Shown: positions 18,631 through 27,080 of the stretch, piece by piece
How positions within the stretch are numbered: position 1 is the first letter of the stretch
Layout of the letters: each line of letters starts with the position of its first letter
From: Paraburkholderia sediminicola
GTDB taxonomy: Bacteria > Pseudomonadota > Gammaproteobacteria > Burkholderiales > Burkholderiaceae
Direction: 5' to 3'
Length of the DNA stretch: 64,000 nucleotides
NCBI RefSeq assembly: GCF_902859805.1
Contig: NZ_CADIKC010000006.1
Location: 1 to 64,000, forward strand
The notes under the pieces: generated by a model
Seen by the model: the letters and a program-made list of their open reading frames with translations, nothing else
The model's database searches: none
Told to the model about the DNA's origin: nothing
Position numbers and translations under genes: made by a program

Positions 18631-19543
18631 CGAAGCGCGGCCGCTCCTCGATGCGAACGCCGACCACGAATTGCCCGCGCCGGATGCACAGCGCGTCCAG
18701 CAGCACATCGAGAGTTGCGACGCCTGCCGGCGCGAAAGCGAAAATTTGCATACGTTGAGCGCTTCGCTGCGCGCACAGCCTTATTACCGCGCGCCCGATG
18801 CTTTGCGGGCGCGGATTCTTGCCGCCCTTCCGGCGGGTGACGCGGCTGCTGACGAGCCCGTCGAAGCTCCGCGGGCCACCGCACAGCCGAGGCCGAAGCG
18901 AAGCTGGCTGGGCAACTGGCTGAATGGCTGGCTGCGTCCGCAAGGCGCGATGGGGCGGCCGGGCGGAGGCGTAGGCTCAGGGGCAATGATCGGGCAGGGC
19001 TGGCTCGTCGCGCTGGTGGTCGCGCTCGGTGCGGTGGCGGTGGGCGTGACAATGAGCCAGCATCGTCCGGCGCAAGGCGGCGGGTTCTCCGATGAACTGG
19101 TCGAAAGCCATGTGCGGGCGCAAATGTCCGGCCACGACATCGATGTCATTTCGACTGACCGGCACACGGTCAAGCCATGGTTCAACGGCCGGATCGACTA
19201 TTCGCCGCCGGTCGAGGACCTCGCGGCGAGCGGTTTTCCGCTGGAAGGCGGCCGGCTGGATTACATCGCGCATCAACGGGTGGCGGTGCTGGTGTACCGC
19301 TATGAGAAGCACATCATCGACGTCTACGTGTTTCCGGAAACGCGCTCCGCTGATGCTGGACGGGAAGCCGCCGCCGGGCTTTCGATGGCGCAGACCCGCG
19401 AGGGTTACTCGCTTGCGCACTGGAACGCGCAGGGGATGACCTGGTGGGCCGTCACCGACGCTGCGCCGGACGCGCTCAGCGGGCTCGAAAAGGCGCTGAA
19501 AGCCCGTCTGGCGGGCGGCAGCGAGCAGACCGAGGGGGGCTGA
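18620..19543 (+). CDS. membrane anti-sigma factor with zinc-finger domain
   Basis: This 307-residue protein is the likely partner of the preceding sigma factor, with which its start overlaps. The N-terminal zf-HC2 domain shows H29-x3-C33-x2-C36 (QQHIESCDACRRE). One membrane helix lies at about 126-145. The C-terminal part (from about 155, SDELVESHVRAQMSG, PPVEDLAASGFPLEGGRLDY) would be periplasmic. This topology fits a sensor that holds the sigma factor at the membrane. The signal sensed is unknown. Confidence 0.88.
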   Translation: MDCNEARPLLDANADHELPAPDAQRVQQHIESCDACRRESENLHTLSASLRAQPYYRAPDALRARILAALPAGDAAADEPVEAPRATAQPRPKRSWLGNWLNGWLRPQGAMGRPGGGVGSGAMIGQGWLVALVVALGAVAVGVTMSQHRPAQGGGFSDELVESHVRAQMSGHDIDVISTDRHTVKPWFNGRIDYSPPVEDLAASGFPLEGGRLDYIAHQRVAVLVYRYEKHIIDVYVFPETRSADAGREAAAGLSMAQTREGYSLAHWNAQGMTWWAVTDAAPDALSGLEKALKARLAGGSEQTEGG

Positions 19544-19702
19544 ACGGGTGTCGCGTGCGCGATCCGGGAGGATTTTCCCGGGCGCGCATGCGCGGGCGGC
19601 CCGGCCTTGTGTCCCCGTATGTTCGCGTTTATCCACGTTTATCCGCTTCGTCCTAAACCCTTGAAAACACACCCGATTCACGTGTCACATTAACGGGATA
19701 TC

Positions 19703-19731
19703 TTGCAACCCGGCCCTAATCGGGTTACACT
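19703..19731 (+). promoter_or_regulatory. sigma-70 promoter of rpsF operon
   Basis: TTGCAA (19703-19708), a 17-bp spacer and TACACT (19726-19731) lie 66 bp before rpsF. The spacer holds an inverted repeat AACCCG/CGGGTT. Confidence 0.6.
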
Positions 19732-19747
19732 CTTTGGCTTCTCACTT

Positions 19748-19775
19748 GCCACACCGGTTCAGACGCCCGGGTGGC
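19748..19775 (+). promoter_or_regulatory. candidate S6:S18 ribosomal-protein leader in rpsF mRNA
   Basis: GCCAC (19748-19752) pairs with GTGGC (19771-19775), and inside it CCGG pairs with CCGG, with a bulged A and a 9-base loop. Leaders of rpsF in many bacteria carry a CCG-containing hairpin bound by the S6:S18 complex to repress the operon. Position and CCG content fit that element, but the exact consensus was not checked. Confidence 0.45.
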
Positions 19776-19796
19776 TTTAATCCACAAGGAGTGTGT

Positions 19797-20171
19797 ATGC
19801 GTCATTATGAAATCGTCTTTATCGTGCATCCCGATCAGAGCGAGCAAGTGCCCGCCATGATCGAGCGTTACAAGAGCACGATCACCTCGCACGGTGGCCA
19901 GATCCACCGTATCGAAGACTGGGGCCGTCGCCAACTGGCCTACATGATCGAGAAACTCGCGAAGGCTCACTACGTCTGCATGAACATCGAATGCGACCAA
20001 ACCACGCTCGACGAGCTGGAACACGCATTCAAGTTCAATGACGCGGTTCTGCGTCACCTGATCGTCAAGATGAAGAAGGCCGAAACCGGCCCGTCGCCGA
20101 TGATGAAGGAAGTGCAGCGCGAAGAAGCCAAGAAGTCGGCTGCTACGCAACCGTCCGAAGCGCAGGCTTAA
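19797..20171 (+). CDS. rpsF: 30S ribosomal protein S6
   Basis: This 124-residue protein of the small-subunit platform pairs with S18. It begins MRHYEIVFIVHPDQSEQVP, includes GRRQLAYMIEKLAKAHYV and ends in an Ala/Gln/Ser-rich tail typical of proteobacterial S6. AAGGAG precedes ATG 19797. The open frame begins earlier (19734), but that part lies over the promoter. It is first in the rpsF-priB-rpsR-rplI operon. Confidence 0.97.
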   Translation: MRHYEIVFIVHPDQSEQVPAMIERYKSTITSHGGQIHRIEDWGRRQLAYMIEKLAKAHYVCMNIECDQTTLDELEHAFKFNDAVLRHLIVKMKKAETGPSPMMKEVQREEAKKSAATQPSEAQA

Positions 20172-20222
20172 GACACACTATTTAAGCTACCAGACGAAAG
20201 CGTCGCTCTCGCCAAAGGCTAC

Positions 20223-20522
20223 ATGAATCGGCTGCAACTTACGGCCAGCGTCGTTGAACGCGAACCGGTGCGGTATACCCCCGCCGGCGTTCCGATTGCA
20301 GGTTGCACGTTGCACCACCGCACGGAAGTCGTCGAAGCCGGTATTGCCCGGCAAGTCGAATTGACCATGCAGGCGGTAGCAGCAGGTGAAGCGAGCGGTA
20401 AGCTGGAAGGCTGTCAGATGGGCGTAGAAACGCTCTTCACAGGCTTTCTGGCGAAAAAGCACCGCAACGCAAGAACTCTGGTATTTCACATCACAGAATT
20501 GCAGGACATTGGAAAGGACTGA
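20223..20522 (+). CDS. priB: primosomal replication protein N
   Basis: This 99-residue single OB-fold protein binds single-stranded DNA and helps PriA restart stalled forks. MNRLQLTASVVEREPVRYTP and GVPIAGCTLHHRTEV match PriB. It lies between rpsF and rpsR, its usual place in beta- and gammaproteobacteria, and the rpsR start follows its stop by 2 bp. ATG 20223 is the only suitable start. Confidence 0.95.
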   Translation: MNRLQLTASVVEREPVRYTPAGVPIAGCTLHHRTEVVEAGIARQVELTMQAVAAGEASGKLEGCQMGVETLFTGFLAKKHRNARTLVFHITELQDIGKD

Positions 20523-20524
20523 AC

Positions 20525-20800
20525 ATGCCCCGCCCGACTGGTAAGAAATTCGACAAGCGTCGTCAGCAACAAAATCCGCTCTTCAAGCGCAAGAAGTTCT
20601 GCCGTTTCACGGCCGCTAACGTCGATCACATCGACTACAAGGACCTCGAAACGCTGAAGGACTTCATCGGCGAAAACGGCAAGATCACGCCGGCGCGTCT
20701 CACGGGTACGAAGTCGCACTATCAACGCCAGCTGGATACGGCAATCAAGCGCGCACGTTTCCTCGCGCTGGTGCCGTACACCGACCAGCACAAGGCCTAA
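20525..20800 (+). CDS. rpsR: 30S ribosomal protein S18
   Basis: This 91-residue basic protein binds S6 on the 30S platform. The conserved KKFCRFTA, DYKDLETLKDFI and SKHxR-type segment TGTKSHYQRQLDTAIKRAR are all present. It starts 2 bp after priB, with GGAAAGGA in the end of priB as ribosome site. Confidence 0.97.
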   Translation: MPRPTGKKFDKRRQQQNPLFKRKKFCRFTAANVDHIDYKDLETLKDFIGENGKITPARLTGTKSHYQRQLDTAIKRARFLALVPYTDQHKA

Positions 20801-20827
20801 CCCGACGACGCGATAAGGAGTATCCGA

Positions 20828-21280
20828 ATGCAAATTATTCTTCTGGAAAAAGTCGTCAATCTGGGCAACCTGGGCGATATCGTGAAGGTCAAGGACGGTT
20901 ACGCACGTAACTTCCTGATCCCGAACAAGCAAGCTCGCCGTGCAACGAAGGAAGCTTTGGCTGAATTCGAAGTTCGCCGTGCAGAACTGGAAAAGATCGC
21001 CGCTGAAAAGCTGGCTATCGCTCAAGCTCAAGGCGAAAAGCTGGCAGGCTCGACGGTTCAGATCAATCAGAAGGCTGGCGTCGACGGCCGTCTGTTTGGT
21101 TCGGTGACGAACGCGGACATCGCTGACGCACTGGTGAAGCTTGGCTTCGCAGTGGAAAAGGCGCAAGTGCGCCTGCCGGAAGGCCCGCTGAAGCTGGTTG
21201 GCGAACACGCTGTTCAGATCTCGCTGCACACCGACGTTGTTGTCGATGTGAACGTGGCTGTGATCGGCGAACACGTCTAA
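20828..21280 (+). CDS. rplI: 50S ribosomal protein L9
   Basis: This 150-residue protein has an N-terminal domain (MQIILLEKVVNLGNLGDIVK, then DGYARNFLIPNKQA), a long connecting helix rich in Ala/Glu/Lys, and a C-terminal domain that ends VNVAVIGEHV. It binds 23S rRNA at the L1 side. AAGGAG is placed 7 bp before ATG 20828. It is last in the operon and followed by a strong terminator. Confidence 0.97.
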   Translation: MQIILLEKVVNLGNLGDIVKVKDGYARNFLIPNKQARRATKEALAEFEVRRAELEKIAAEKLAIAQAQGEKLAGSTVQINQKAGVDGRLFGSVTNADIADALVKLGFAVEKAQVRLPEGPLKLVGEHAVQISLHTDVVVDVNVAVIGEHV

Positions 21281-21316
21281 GCATCAGTTAGCATCTGCCA
21301 GGTAGTTGCTGGCGAA

Positions 21317-21353
21317 AGGCAGGGGCCGGGTGACCGGCCCCTGCCTTTTTTAT
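21317..21353 (+). terminator. intrinsic terminator of the rpsF-rplI operon
   Basis: AGGCAGGGGCCGG (21317-21329) pairs perfectly with CCGGCCCCTGCCT (21334-21346) around GTGA, followed by a run of T's. It separates the ribosomal operon from dnaB. Confidence 0.92.
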
Positions 21354-21426
21354 TGCCCGTTTTCGATGCATCGAAGTATCGGTTTTTGATTTCCCTCCGC
21401 GCGCATTTACCCGATAATTCCTCTCC

Positions 21427-22812
21427 ATGAACGCACCGTCCAAAGATCCCCAAATCGAGTCGCTGAAAGTCCCGCCGCATTCGATCGAAGCCGAGCAGTC
21501 GGTGCTGGGCGGCCTGCTGCTCGACAACGCGGCATGGGACCGCATCGCCGACTTCCTGTCGCAGAGCGATTTTTACCGATACGACCACCGCATCATTTTC
21601 GAGCACATCGGCAAGCTGATCGCGGCGACGCGTCCGGCCGACGTGATTACCGTGTACGAGGCGCTCGGCACCTCGGGCAAGGCGGAAGAGGTCGGTGGTT
21701 TGGCTTACCTGAACGCGCTGGCGCAGAACACGCCGAGCGCGGCTAATATCCGCCGTTACGCGGAAATCGTGCGCGACCGCGCGGTGCTCCGCCGTCTCGT
21801 ATCTGTGGCCGACGAAATTTCCGCCGACGCTTTCAACCCGCAGGGTAAGGAAGTCCGTCAGTTACTGGACGAGGCCGAATCGAAGGTGTTTTCGATCGCT
21901 GAAGACGGTGCGCGCGGCACGCAAGGCTTCCTGGAAATCGGGCCACTTCTGACCGAGGTGGTTGAGCGGATCGACACGCTGTATCACACCGCCAATCCGA
22001 GCGATGTGACGGGCACGCCGACGGGCTTCGTCGATCTGGATCGCATGACTTCGGGCATGCACGGCGGTGAGTTGATCATCGTGGCTGGGCGCCCTTCGAT
22101 GGGTAAGACGGCGTTTTCGATGAACGTCGGCGAATATGTGGCGGTCGAGTATGGCCTGCCGGTCGCCGTGTTCTCCATGGAAATGCCGGGCTCGCAGCTC
22201 ACCATGCGTATGCTGGGCTCAGTCGGCCGGCTCGACCAGCACCGCATGCGGACGGGGCGCCTGACTGATGAGGATTGGCCGAAGCTCACGCACGCGGTGC
22301 AGAAAATGAGCGAGGCGCAGATTTTCATCGACGAAACCGGCGGCCTGAATCCGATGGAACTGCGCTCCCGCGCGCGTCGGCTGTCGCGCCAGTGCGGCAA
22401 GCTCGGCCTGATCATCATCGACTATTTGCAGCTGATGAGCGGTTCGTCGTCGGGTGAAAACCGTGCGACCGAAATCTCGGAAATCTCGCGTTCGCTGAAG
22501 AGTCTCGCCAAAGAACTCGACGTACCCGTGATCGCGTTGTCGCAGCTCAACCGGGGTCTCGAACAGCGCCCGAACAAGCGGCCGATCATGTCCGACTTGC
22601 GCGAATCCGGCGCTATCGAGCAGGATGCGGACGTCATTCTGTTCATTTACCGCGACGAGGTCTACAACCCGGACAGCCCGGACAAGGGCACGGCGGAGAT
22701 TATCATCGGTAAGCAGCGGAATGGTCCGATCGGCCCTGTTCGGCTCACGTTCCATGGTCAATTCACGAAGTTCGACAATTTTGCCGGCGCGCAGAATTTC
22801 TACAGCGAGTAA
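21427..22812 (+). CDS. dnaB: replicative DNA helicase DnaB
   Basis: This 461-residue hexameric helicase unwinds DNA at the replication fork. The N-terminal primase-binding domain (PPHSIEAEQSVLGGLLLDN) is followed by the RecA-like domain with Walker A GRPSMGKTA at about 221, Walker B LIIIDYLQLM and the arginine region near the C-terminus (IEQDADVILFIYRDE, then KQRNGPIG). No intein is present, since length is normal. The order rplI-dnaB is common in this group. An 8-bp stem at 22823-22851 follows the stop. Confidence 0.97.
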   Translation: MNAPSKDPQIESLKVPPHSIEAEQSVLGGLLLDNAAWDRIADFLSQSDFYRYDHRIIFEHIGKLIAATRPADVITVYEALGTSGKAEEVGGLAYLNALAQNTPSAANIRRYAEIVRDRAVLRRLVSVADEISADAFNPQGKEVRQLLDEAESKVFSIAEDGARGTQGFLEIGPLLTEVVERIDTLYHTANPSDVTGTPTGFVDLDRMTSGMHGGELIIVAGRPSMGKTAFSMNVGEYVAVEYGLPVAVFSMEMPGSQLTMRMLGSVGRLDQHRMRTGRLTDEDWPKLTHAVQKMSEAQIFIDETGGLNPMELRSRARRLSRQCGKLGLIIIDYLQLMSGSSSGENRATEISEISRSLKSLAKELDVPVIALSQLNRGLEQRPNKRPIMSDLRESGAIEQDADVILFIYRDEVYNPDSPDKGTAEIIIGKQRNGPIGPVRLTFHGQFTKFDNFAGAQNFYSE

Positions 22813-22822
22813 AGAGGTAACT

Positions 22823-22851
22823 GCAGCGGTAACAGAGGAGATAACCGCTGC
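22823..22851 (+). terminator. stem-loop after dnaB
   Basis: GCAGCGGT pairs with ACCGCTGC around a 13-base loop, 10 bp after the dnaB stop. It has no T-run, so it may be a weak or Rho-assisted end or an mRNA 3' stabiliser. Confidence 0.45.
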
Positions 22852-22952
22852 GAGTGTTGTAACGGTGCTTTCAAAAGTGCGGCATCGATCCCGGAACGGT
22901 ACAATGTGGCGGTTTTATGTCAGCCATAATGTGACCAATTTTCGGGATCCCA

Positions 22953-23579
22953 ATGTTCGGTCGTTTCATGCCCACCGAGGGCAAGTTCTTTGAAATTTTC
23001 AATGCGCACGCAACGTGCATCGTCTCGGCAAGCCGCGAACTCGAGCTGCTGATCGACAACCTTCAGGACGCCGAGACCCACAAGCAAAACGTGCAGAAGG
23101 CCGAAAAGGCCGCTGACAAGCTCACGCACGAAGCCATCGACCTGCTGCACAAGACCTTCATCACGCCGCTCGACCGCGACGAGATCCACAAGCTGATTAC
23201 TACGATGGACGACATCCTCGATCTGATGGAGGACGTCGCCACCGCTATCTCGCTGTACGACGTGCAGGCGGTGACCTCCGAAGCGAGCCAGTTGGCGCAT
23301 ATCTGCACAGCCACCTCCGAGCGGGTGCAGTTCGCCGTCGGCCTGCTATCGGACATGAAGCAAGCGAGCCAGATACTGAAGGCGTGCGAGGACATCGACC
23401 GCCTCGAATCGGAAGCCGACCGCGTGCTGCGCTCGGCGATGTCGAAGCTTTTCCGCGAAGAAGACAACGTCAAGACGCTGATCAAGCTGAAGGCCATTTA
23501 CGAACTGCTCGAAACGATCACCGACAAGTGTGAGGACGTGGCGAACATTATCGAAGGCATCGTGCTGGAAAACGCATAA
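22953..23579 (+). CDS. DUF47 (PhoU-like) accessory protein of Pit transporter
   Basis: This 208-residue all-helical protein of the DUF47/PhoU-like family begins MFGRFMPTEGKFFEIFNAHA and carries repeated acidic metal-binding motifs of PhoU type (EKAADKLTHEAID, ESEADRVLRSAM). Its stop overlaps the start of the Pit gene by one base (TAATG). Such proteins are encoded with Pit permeases and are thought to modulate phosphate uptake. Direct biochemical roles are poorly known. Confidence 0.88.
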   Translation: MFGRFMPTEGKFFEIFNAHATCIVSASRELELLIDNLQDAETHKQNVQKAEKAADKLTHEAIDLLHKTFITPLDRDEIHKLITTMDDILDLMEDVATAISLYDVQAVTSEASQLAHICTATSERVQFAVGLLSDMKQASQILKACEDIDRLESEADRVLRSAMSKLFREEDNVKTLIKLKAIYELLETITDKCEDVANIIEGIVLENA

Positions 23580-24589
23580 TGCAATCGATACAACTCGCTA
23601 TCTGGGTCGTTGCCGGCCTGGTTGCCGTCGCGCTGATTTTCGACTTCATGAACGGCTTCCACGACGCGGCGAATTCGATCGCCACGGTCGTGTCGACCGG
23701 CGTCTTGAAGCCGCAGCAGGCCGTGGCTTTCGCGGCGGCATTCAACGTTGTCGCCTATTTCGTGTTCCACCTGAAGGTGGCGCAGACGGTCGGTAAGGGC
23801 ACGATCGATCCGAATATCGTCGACCACTACGTCATTTTCGGTGCGCTGGTCGGGGCAATCGGCTGGAACATCATCACGTGGCATTACGGTATTCCGTCGA
23901 GCTCGTCGCATGCGCTGATCGGCGGACTGGTGGGCGCGGCGCTCGCCAAGTCGGGCTGGGGTTCGCTCAATTTCGACGGGTTGATGAAGACGGTTGCGTT
24001 CATTTTCATCTCGCCGTTGCTCGGTTTCGTACTTGGCTCGTTCTTCATGCTGGCGGTGTCGTGGATATATTTCCGTACGCCACCGAGCAAGGTCGACCGG
24101 CGTTTCCGGCGTCTGCAACTGGTGTCCGCAGGCTTGTACAGCCTTGGCCACGGCGGTAACGACGCGCAGAAAACCATCGGCATCATCTGGATGCTGCTGA
24201 TCGCGACCGGCTACGCCTCGTCGATCGCGGATGCACCGCCGCTGTGGGTGATCGGTGGCTGCTATCTGTCGATGGGTATCGGCACCTTGTTCGGCGGTTG
24301 GCGGATTGTCCGCACGATGGGCCAGAAGATTACCAAGCTGAAGCCGGTGGGTGGTTTTTGCGCTGAAGCGGGCGGGGCGATCACGTTGTTTACGGCGTCG
24401 TGGCTCGGTATTCCGGTGTCCACCACGCATACGATTACCGGCGCAATCGTCGGTGTCGGCGCGACGCAGAAGTTGAGCGCGGTGCGTTGGGGCGTGGCCG
24501 GCAACATCGTATGGGCGTGGATTCTGACGATTCCGGCCTCCGCGGCGCTGTCCGCGGCTGCCTGGTGGCTTGGCCACCGCTTCCTGTAA
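23579..24589 (+). CDS. pit: low-affinity inorganic phosphate transporter, PiT family
   Basis: This 336-residue polytopic membrane protein imports phosphate as a metal-phosphate complex. The two PiT signature repeats are visible: DFMNGFHDAANSIATVVSTG near the N-terminus and GHGGNDAQKTIGIIWMLL in the second half. Further typical segments are GIPSSSSHALIGGLVGAA and GIPVSTTHTITGAIVG. It is coupled to the DUF47 gene by a 1-bp overlap. A hairpin follows at 24600-24615. Confidence 0.93.
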   Translation: MQSIQLAIWVVAGLVAVALIFDFMNGFHDAANSIATVVSTGVLKPQQAVAFAAAFNVVAYFVFHLKVAQTVGKGTIDPNIVDHYVIFGALVGAIGWNIITWHYGIPSSSSHALIGGLVGAALAKSGWGSLNFDGLMKTVAFIFISPLLGFVLGSFFMLAVSWIYFRTPPSKVDRRFRRLQLVSAGLYSLGHGGNDAQKTIGIIWMLLIATGYASSIADAPPLWVIGGCYLSMGIGTLFGGWRIVRTMGQKITKLKPVGGFCAEAGGAITLFTASWLGIPVSTTHTITGAIVGVGATQKLSAVRWGVAGNIVWAWILTIPASAALSAAAWWLGHRFL

Positions 24590-24599
24590 ATCTTGCGCA

Positions 24600-24615
24600 G
24601 ACGGCTTTTGCCGTC
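24600..24615 (+). terminator. hairpin after pit
   Basis: GACGGC and GCCGTC pair around TTTT, 10 bp after the pit stop, with CGCTTGTTTT following. A modest terminator candidate between pit and the convergent SDR gene. Confidence 0.5.
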
Positions 24616-24704
24616 CGCTTGTTTTCAGGCTTCAATGCTTTGCCTTGGACCTCGGAGCCAAGAGCACGCCCCCGACCTTACAGCTGCAAATAAAAGCGCG
24701 CCGC

Positions 24705-25511
24705 TCAGATCAGCGGCGTGCTGCCTCCATCCATTGGGACGATTGCGCCCGTCACATAGCTCGCGCGGCGGCTGGCAAGAAACAGCGCGACGTCGGCGAT
24801 CTCCTCCGGTTTTGCGTAGCGTCCGAGTGGCACCTTGGCCTGCCCGCGCGCCAGCGCGTCCGCGTTCTCGATGCCCTGCTGTGACGCTTCCAGCTTGACC
24901 GCTTCCTCGACGCGCTCGGTTAGCGTCGAACCCGGGTTGATCGCGTTGATGCGGATGCCGTAGCGCGCGTAATAGTGCGCGAGGCCAACGGTGGCCAGCA
25001 TCAGCGCGGCATTTGCAGCACCGCCAGCGATATGGATGTCGCTCGCGATCTTGCCTCCCATGCCGATGATGTTGACGATCGTTCCGGGCTCGGCGCTGTC
25101 GCCGGCCTTTACACGCTCGGCCATGCGGCGCAAGACTTCCTGTTGCGGGTAGATGTAGGGGAAATACTTCGCTTCCATGGTGGCCCGGAACGCGTCGGCA
25201 TCGAGCGTTTCCGGGTCATAGCGACGGGCTGCGCCGGCGCTGTTGATGAGTACGTCGATTGGGCCGACGGCGGTGCTGACTTCCTCGACGATATCGGCAG
25301 CGCTATGCGGTTCGTGCAGATCGGCCCGGGTCCGATGCACATGCAGTCCTTCCTGCTTTAACTGCTCGTAAGCGCGCGCGAGATTGGCGGGGTCGCGCGA
25401 GACGATCGCCACCTTGGCGCCTTCCAGCGCGAATGCGCGGGCGCAGGCGAACCCGATGCCCTTGCTGCCGCCCGTGATCAACACCACCTTGTCTTTCAGC
25501 CCGAGATCCAT
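24705..25511 (-). CDS. SDR-family protein lacking the YxxxK motif
   Basis: This 268-residue Rossmann protein has the SDR cofactor motif TGGSKGIG (13-20), NSAG (90-93) and INAINPG late in the fold. At the place of the catalytic Tyr-x3-Lys it reads HIAGGAANAA (160-169), so both key residues are absent, and the usual Ser is not obvious. It may be an inactive or altered reductase, or use another residue. ATG 25511 is chosen; another in-frame ATG lies two codons upstream (25517). A much longer open frame upstream has no homology. It converges on pit. Confidence 0.8.
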   Translation of the reverse strand: MDLGLKDKVVLITGGSKGIGFACARAFALEGAKVAIVSRDPANLARAYEQLKQEGLHVHRTRADLHEPHSAADIVEEVSTAVGPIDVLINSAGAARRYDPETLDADAFRATMEAKYFPYIYPQQEVLRRMAERVKAGDSAEPGTIVNIIGMGGKIASDIHIAGGAANAALMLATVGLAHYYARYGIRINAINPGSTLTERVEEAVKLEASQQGIENADALARGQAKVPLGRYAKPEEIADVALFLASRRASYVTGAIVPMDGGSTPLI

Positions 25512-26295
25512 CGTCATCACCCGAAGTCGGAAGAATATCGATGACGATAGCAGATCGGCGGCTTTCGCTGCAGTGTCACGCGGCTTTGGCGAGGAAAAAT
25601 TGGGGAGAGCAGTTTGGTTGCCCGGCATCTCAATGAGTTTCAACGCCGCGCATGGGGTGCGACACAGACCCTCAACCCGGCATTTTCCGTTGCGGCAGGC
25701 TCTCAGTGCCTCAGTCCCTAATATCCTGGTCAAGGTGAACGCAGGTCGGCAACTCAATGCCGCGTTGTTAGGCATGCCTGTGCACAATCGGGGGATCTGC
25801 TGCCGGACATGCGCAAGTTAATCCGCTCTTGATGGCAGCAAGACATTCGGGAAGGCCGGGTTCGGGGATTCGATTCACCTATGCCGACTTTCCTGTGATT
25901 GGAGGAATGTTGGCGTCCAGTTTTGCTGTCGGTTCAGAATCGCAATCAATCGGACGAATCCTATTTGCTTCATGTGTTGTGTGGCCACATCAGCAGCGCC
26001 GTCTTGCATGATGGCATTTGTAAGAATGCTGGTTCGCTGCATCCACGAGTATTGTTGTGGTGCCGCCCCGTGGCATTGAGGTAAGTCAGGTAAGAAGGCT
26101 CGTTCTTCCATGACATGCAATCTGTAAAAAGTAGGATGACTAAATACTATGGGAAATGTGACGCCCTGATTCCCTCGTGTCAACTACATTAAATCGTTCC
26201 CAGCAACGACGCCTAAAGGATTAGCAGTGAGCGCACGCAGAAGGGTGGTGCTCGCAGTTTTCGGCCGGAACCATCACCCACTGGAAATTTAAAGC
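25512..26295. other. 784-bp AT-richer gap before the polysaccharide genes
   Basis: No convincing gene was found. GC falls markedly: a 60-bp count at 25921-25980 gave about 42 percent, against about 60 percent in core genes. Short open frames (for instance 25829-26011 plus, 25875-26183 minus) match nothing I know. It should hold the promoter of the exporter genes and may be the worn left edge of an acquired block. Confidence 0.55.
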
Positions 26296-27078
26296 ATGCT
26301 CTCCGATTCACTCCGTGATTTTTCCTCGGCTCTCGAACGATGGCGTTTGTGGTCTTTGCTCGGCTGGCTGGACATTCGACAGCGCTATGCCCGCTCCGCA
26401 CTGGGGCCTTTCTGGATCACCCTGAGCATGGGCGTCATGGTGGGATCTCTTGGCCTCGTCTACGGCACGCTTTTCGGCCAGCCCATGACCGGCTATCTGC
26501 CTCTCGTTGGTAATGGTTTCGTGGTCTGGGGGTTGATCTCGGGGGTATTGAACGATTCCTGCGGCGCCTACATCAACAACGCCAACTACATCCGCCAAAG
26601 CGATGCTGGTCTTTGGACCTACATCTTCCAGGTGTTGTGTCGCCAACTGATCATGTTCGCCCACAACTTCGTCATCGTGCTGGTTCTTCTTGCCGTCTTT
26701 GGCATTGATCATCCGGCGTCGCTGGTGTGGTTCGTGCCCGGTCTGGCCGTGCTCATGCTCAACTTGACCTGGATGGCGCAGGTATTCGCCCTTTCGTCGG
26801 CTCGGTATCGCGACGTGCCTCAACTTGTGGCGGCTGTCGTGCAGATCCTGTTTTACATCACACCGCTGATGTGGCGTCCCACGATGCTGTCGAGACATGC
26901 CTGGTTGATCACATTCAACCCATTTGCGTCGCTGGTCGATCTTGTGCGCTCTCCACTGCTGGGGCAGACCCCAGCCATGGCAAGTTGGGTGGTCGGCCTG
27001 TGTCTCGCCATCGTGGGCTGGCTGCTGGCTTTGTGGATGTATGCCCGCACGTCCGAACGTGTTGCTTATTGGGTGTGA
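26296..27078 (+). CDS. polysaccharide ABC exporter permease (Wzm/KpsM type)
   Basis: This 260-residue ABC-2-type permease has about six membrane helices. Family marks are LLGWLDIRQRYARSALGPFW near the N-terminus, LVYGTLFGQP, and the late segment FYITPLMWRPTML followed by NPFASLVDLVRSPLLG. It would form the inner-membrane channel for a lipid-linked polysaccharide or O-antigen chain. It is followed after 2 bp by the ATPase gene. GC is lower than in core genes. Confidence 0.88.
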   Translation: MLSDSLRDFSSALERWRLWSLLGWLDIRQRYARSALGPFWITLSMGVMVGSLGLVYGTLFGQPMTGYLPLVGNGFVVWGLISGVLNDSCGAYINNANYIRQSDAGLWTYIFQVLCRQLIMFAHNFVIVLVLLAVFGIDHPASLVWFVPGLAVLMLNLTWMAQVFALSSARYRDVPQLVAAVVQILFYITPLMWRPTMLSRHAWLITFNPFASLVDLVRSPLLGQTPAMASWVVGLCLAIVGWLLALWMYARTSERVAYWV

Positions 27079-27080
27079 TC

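Noticed and set aside
25875..26183. 102-residue minus-strand frame in the low-GC gap
   Set aside because: No recognisable domain, and GC-poor DNA there is full of short frames; kept only as part of the unassigned gap.
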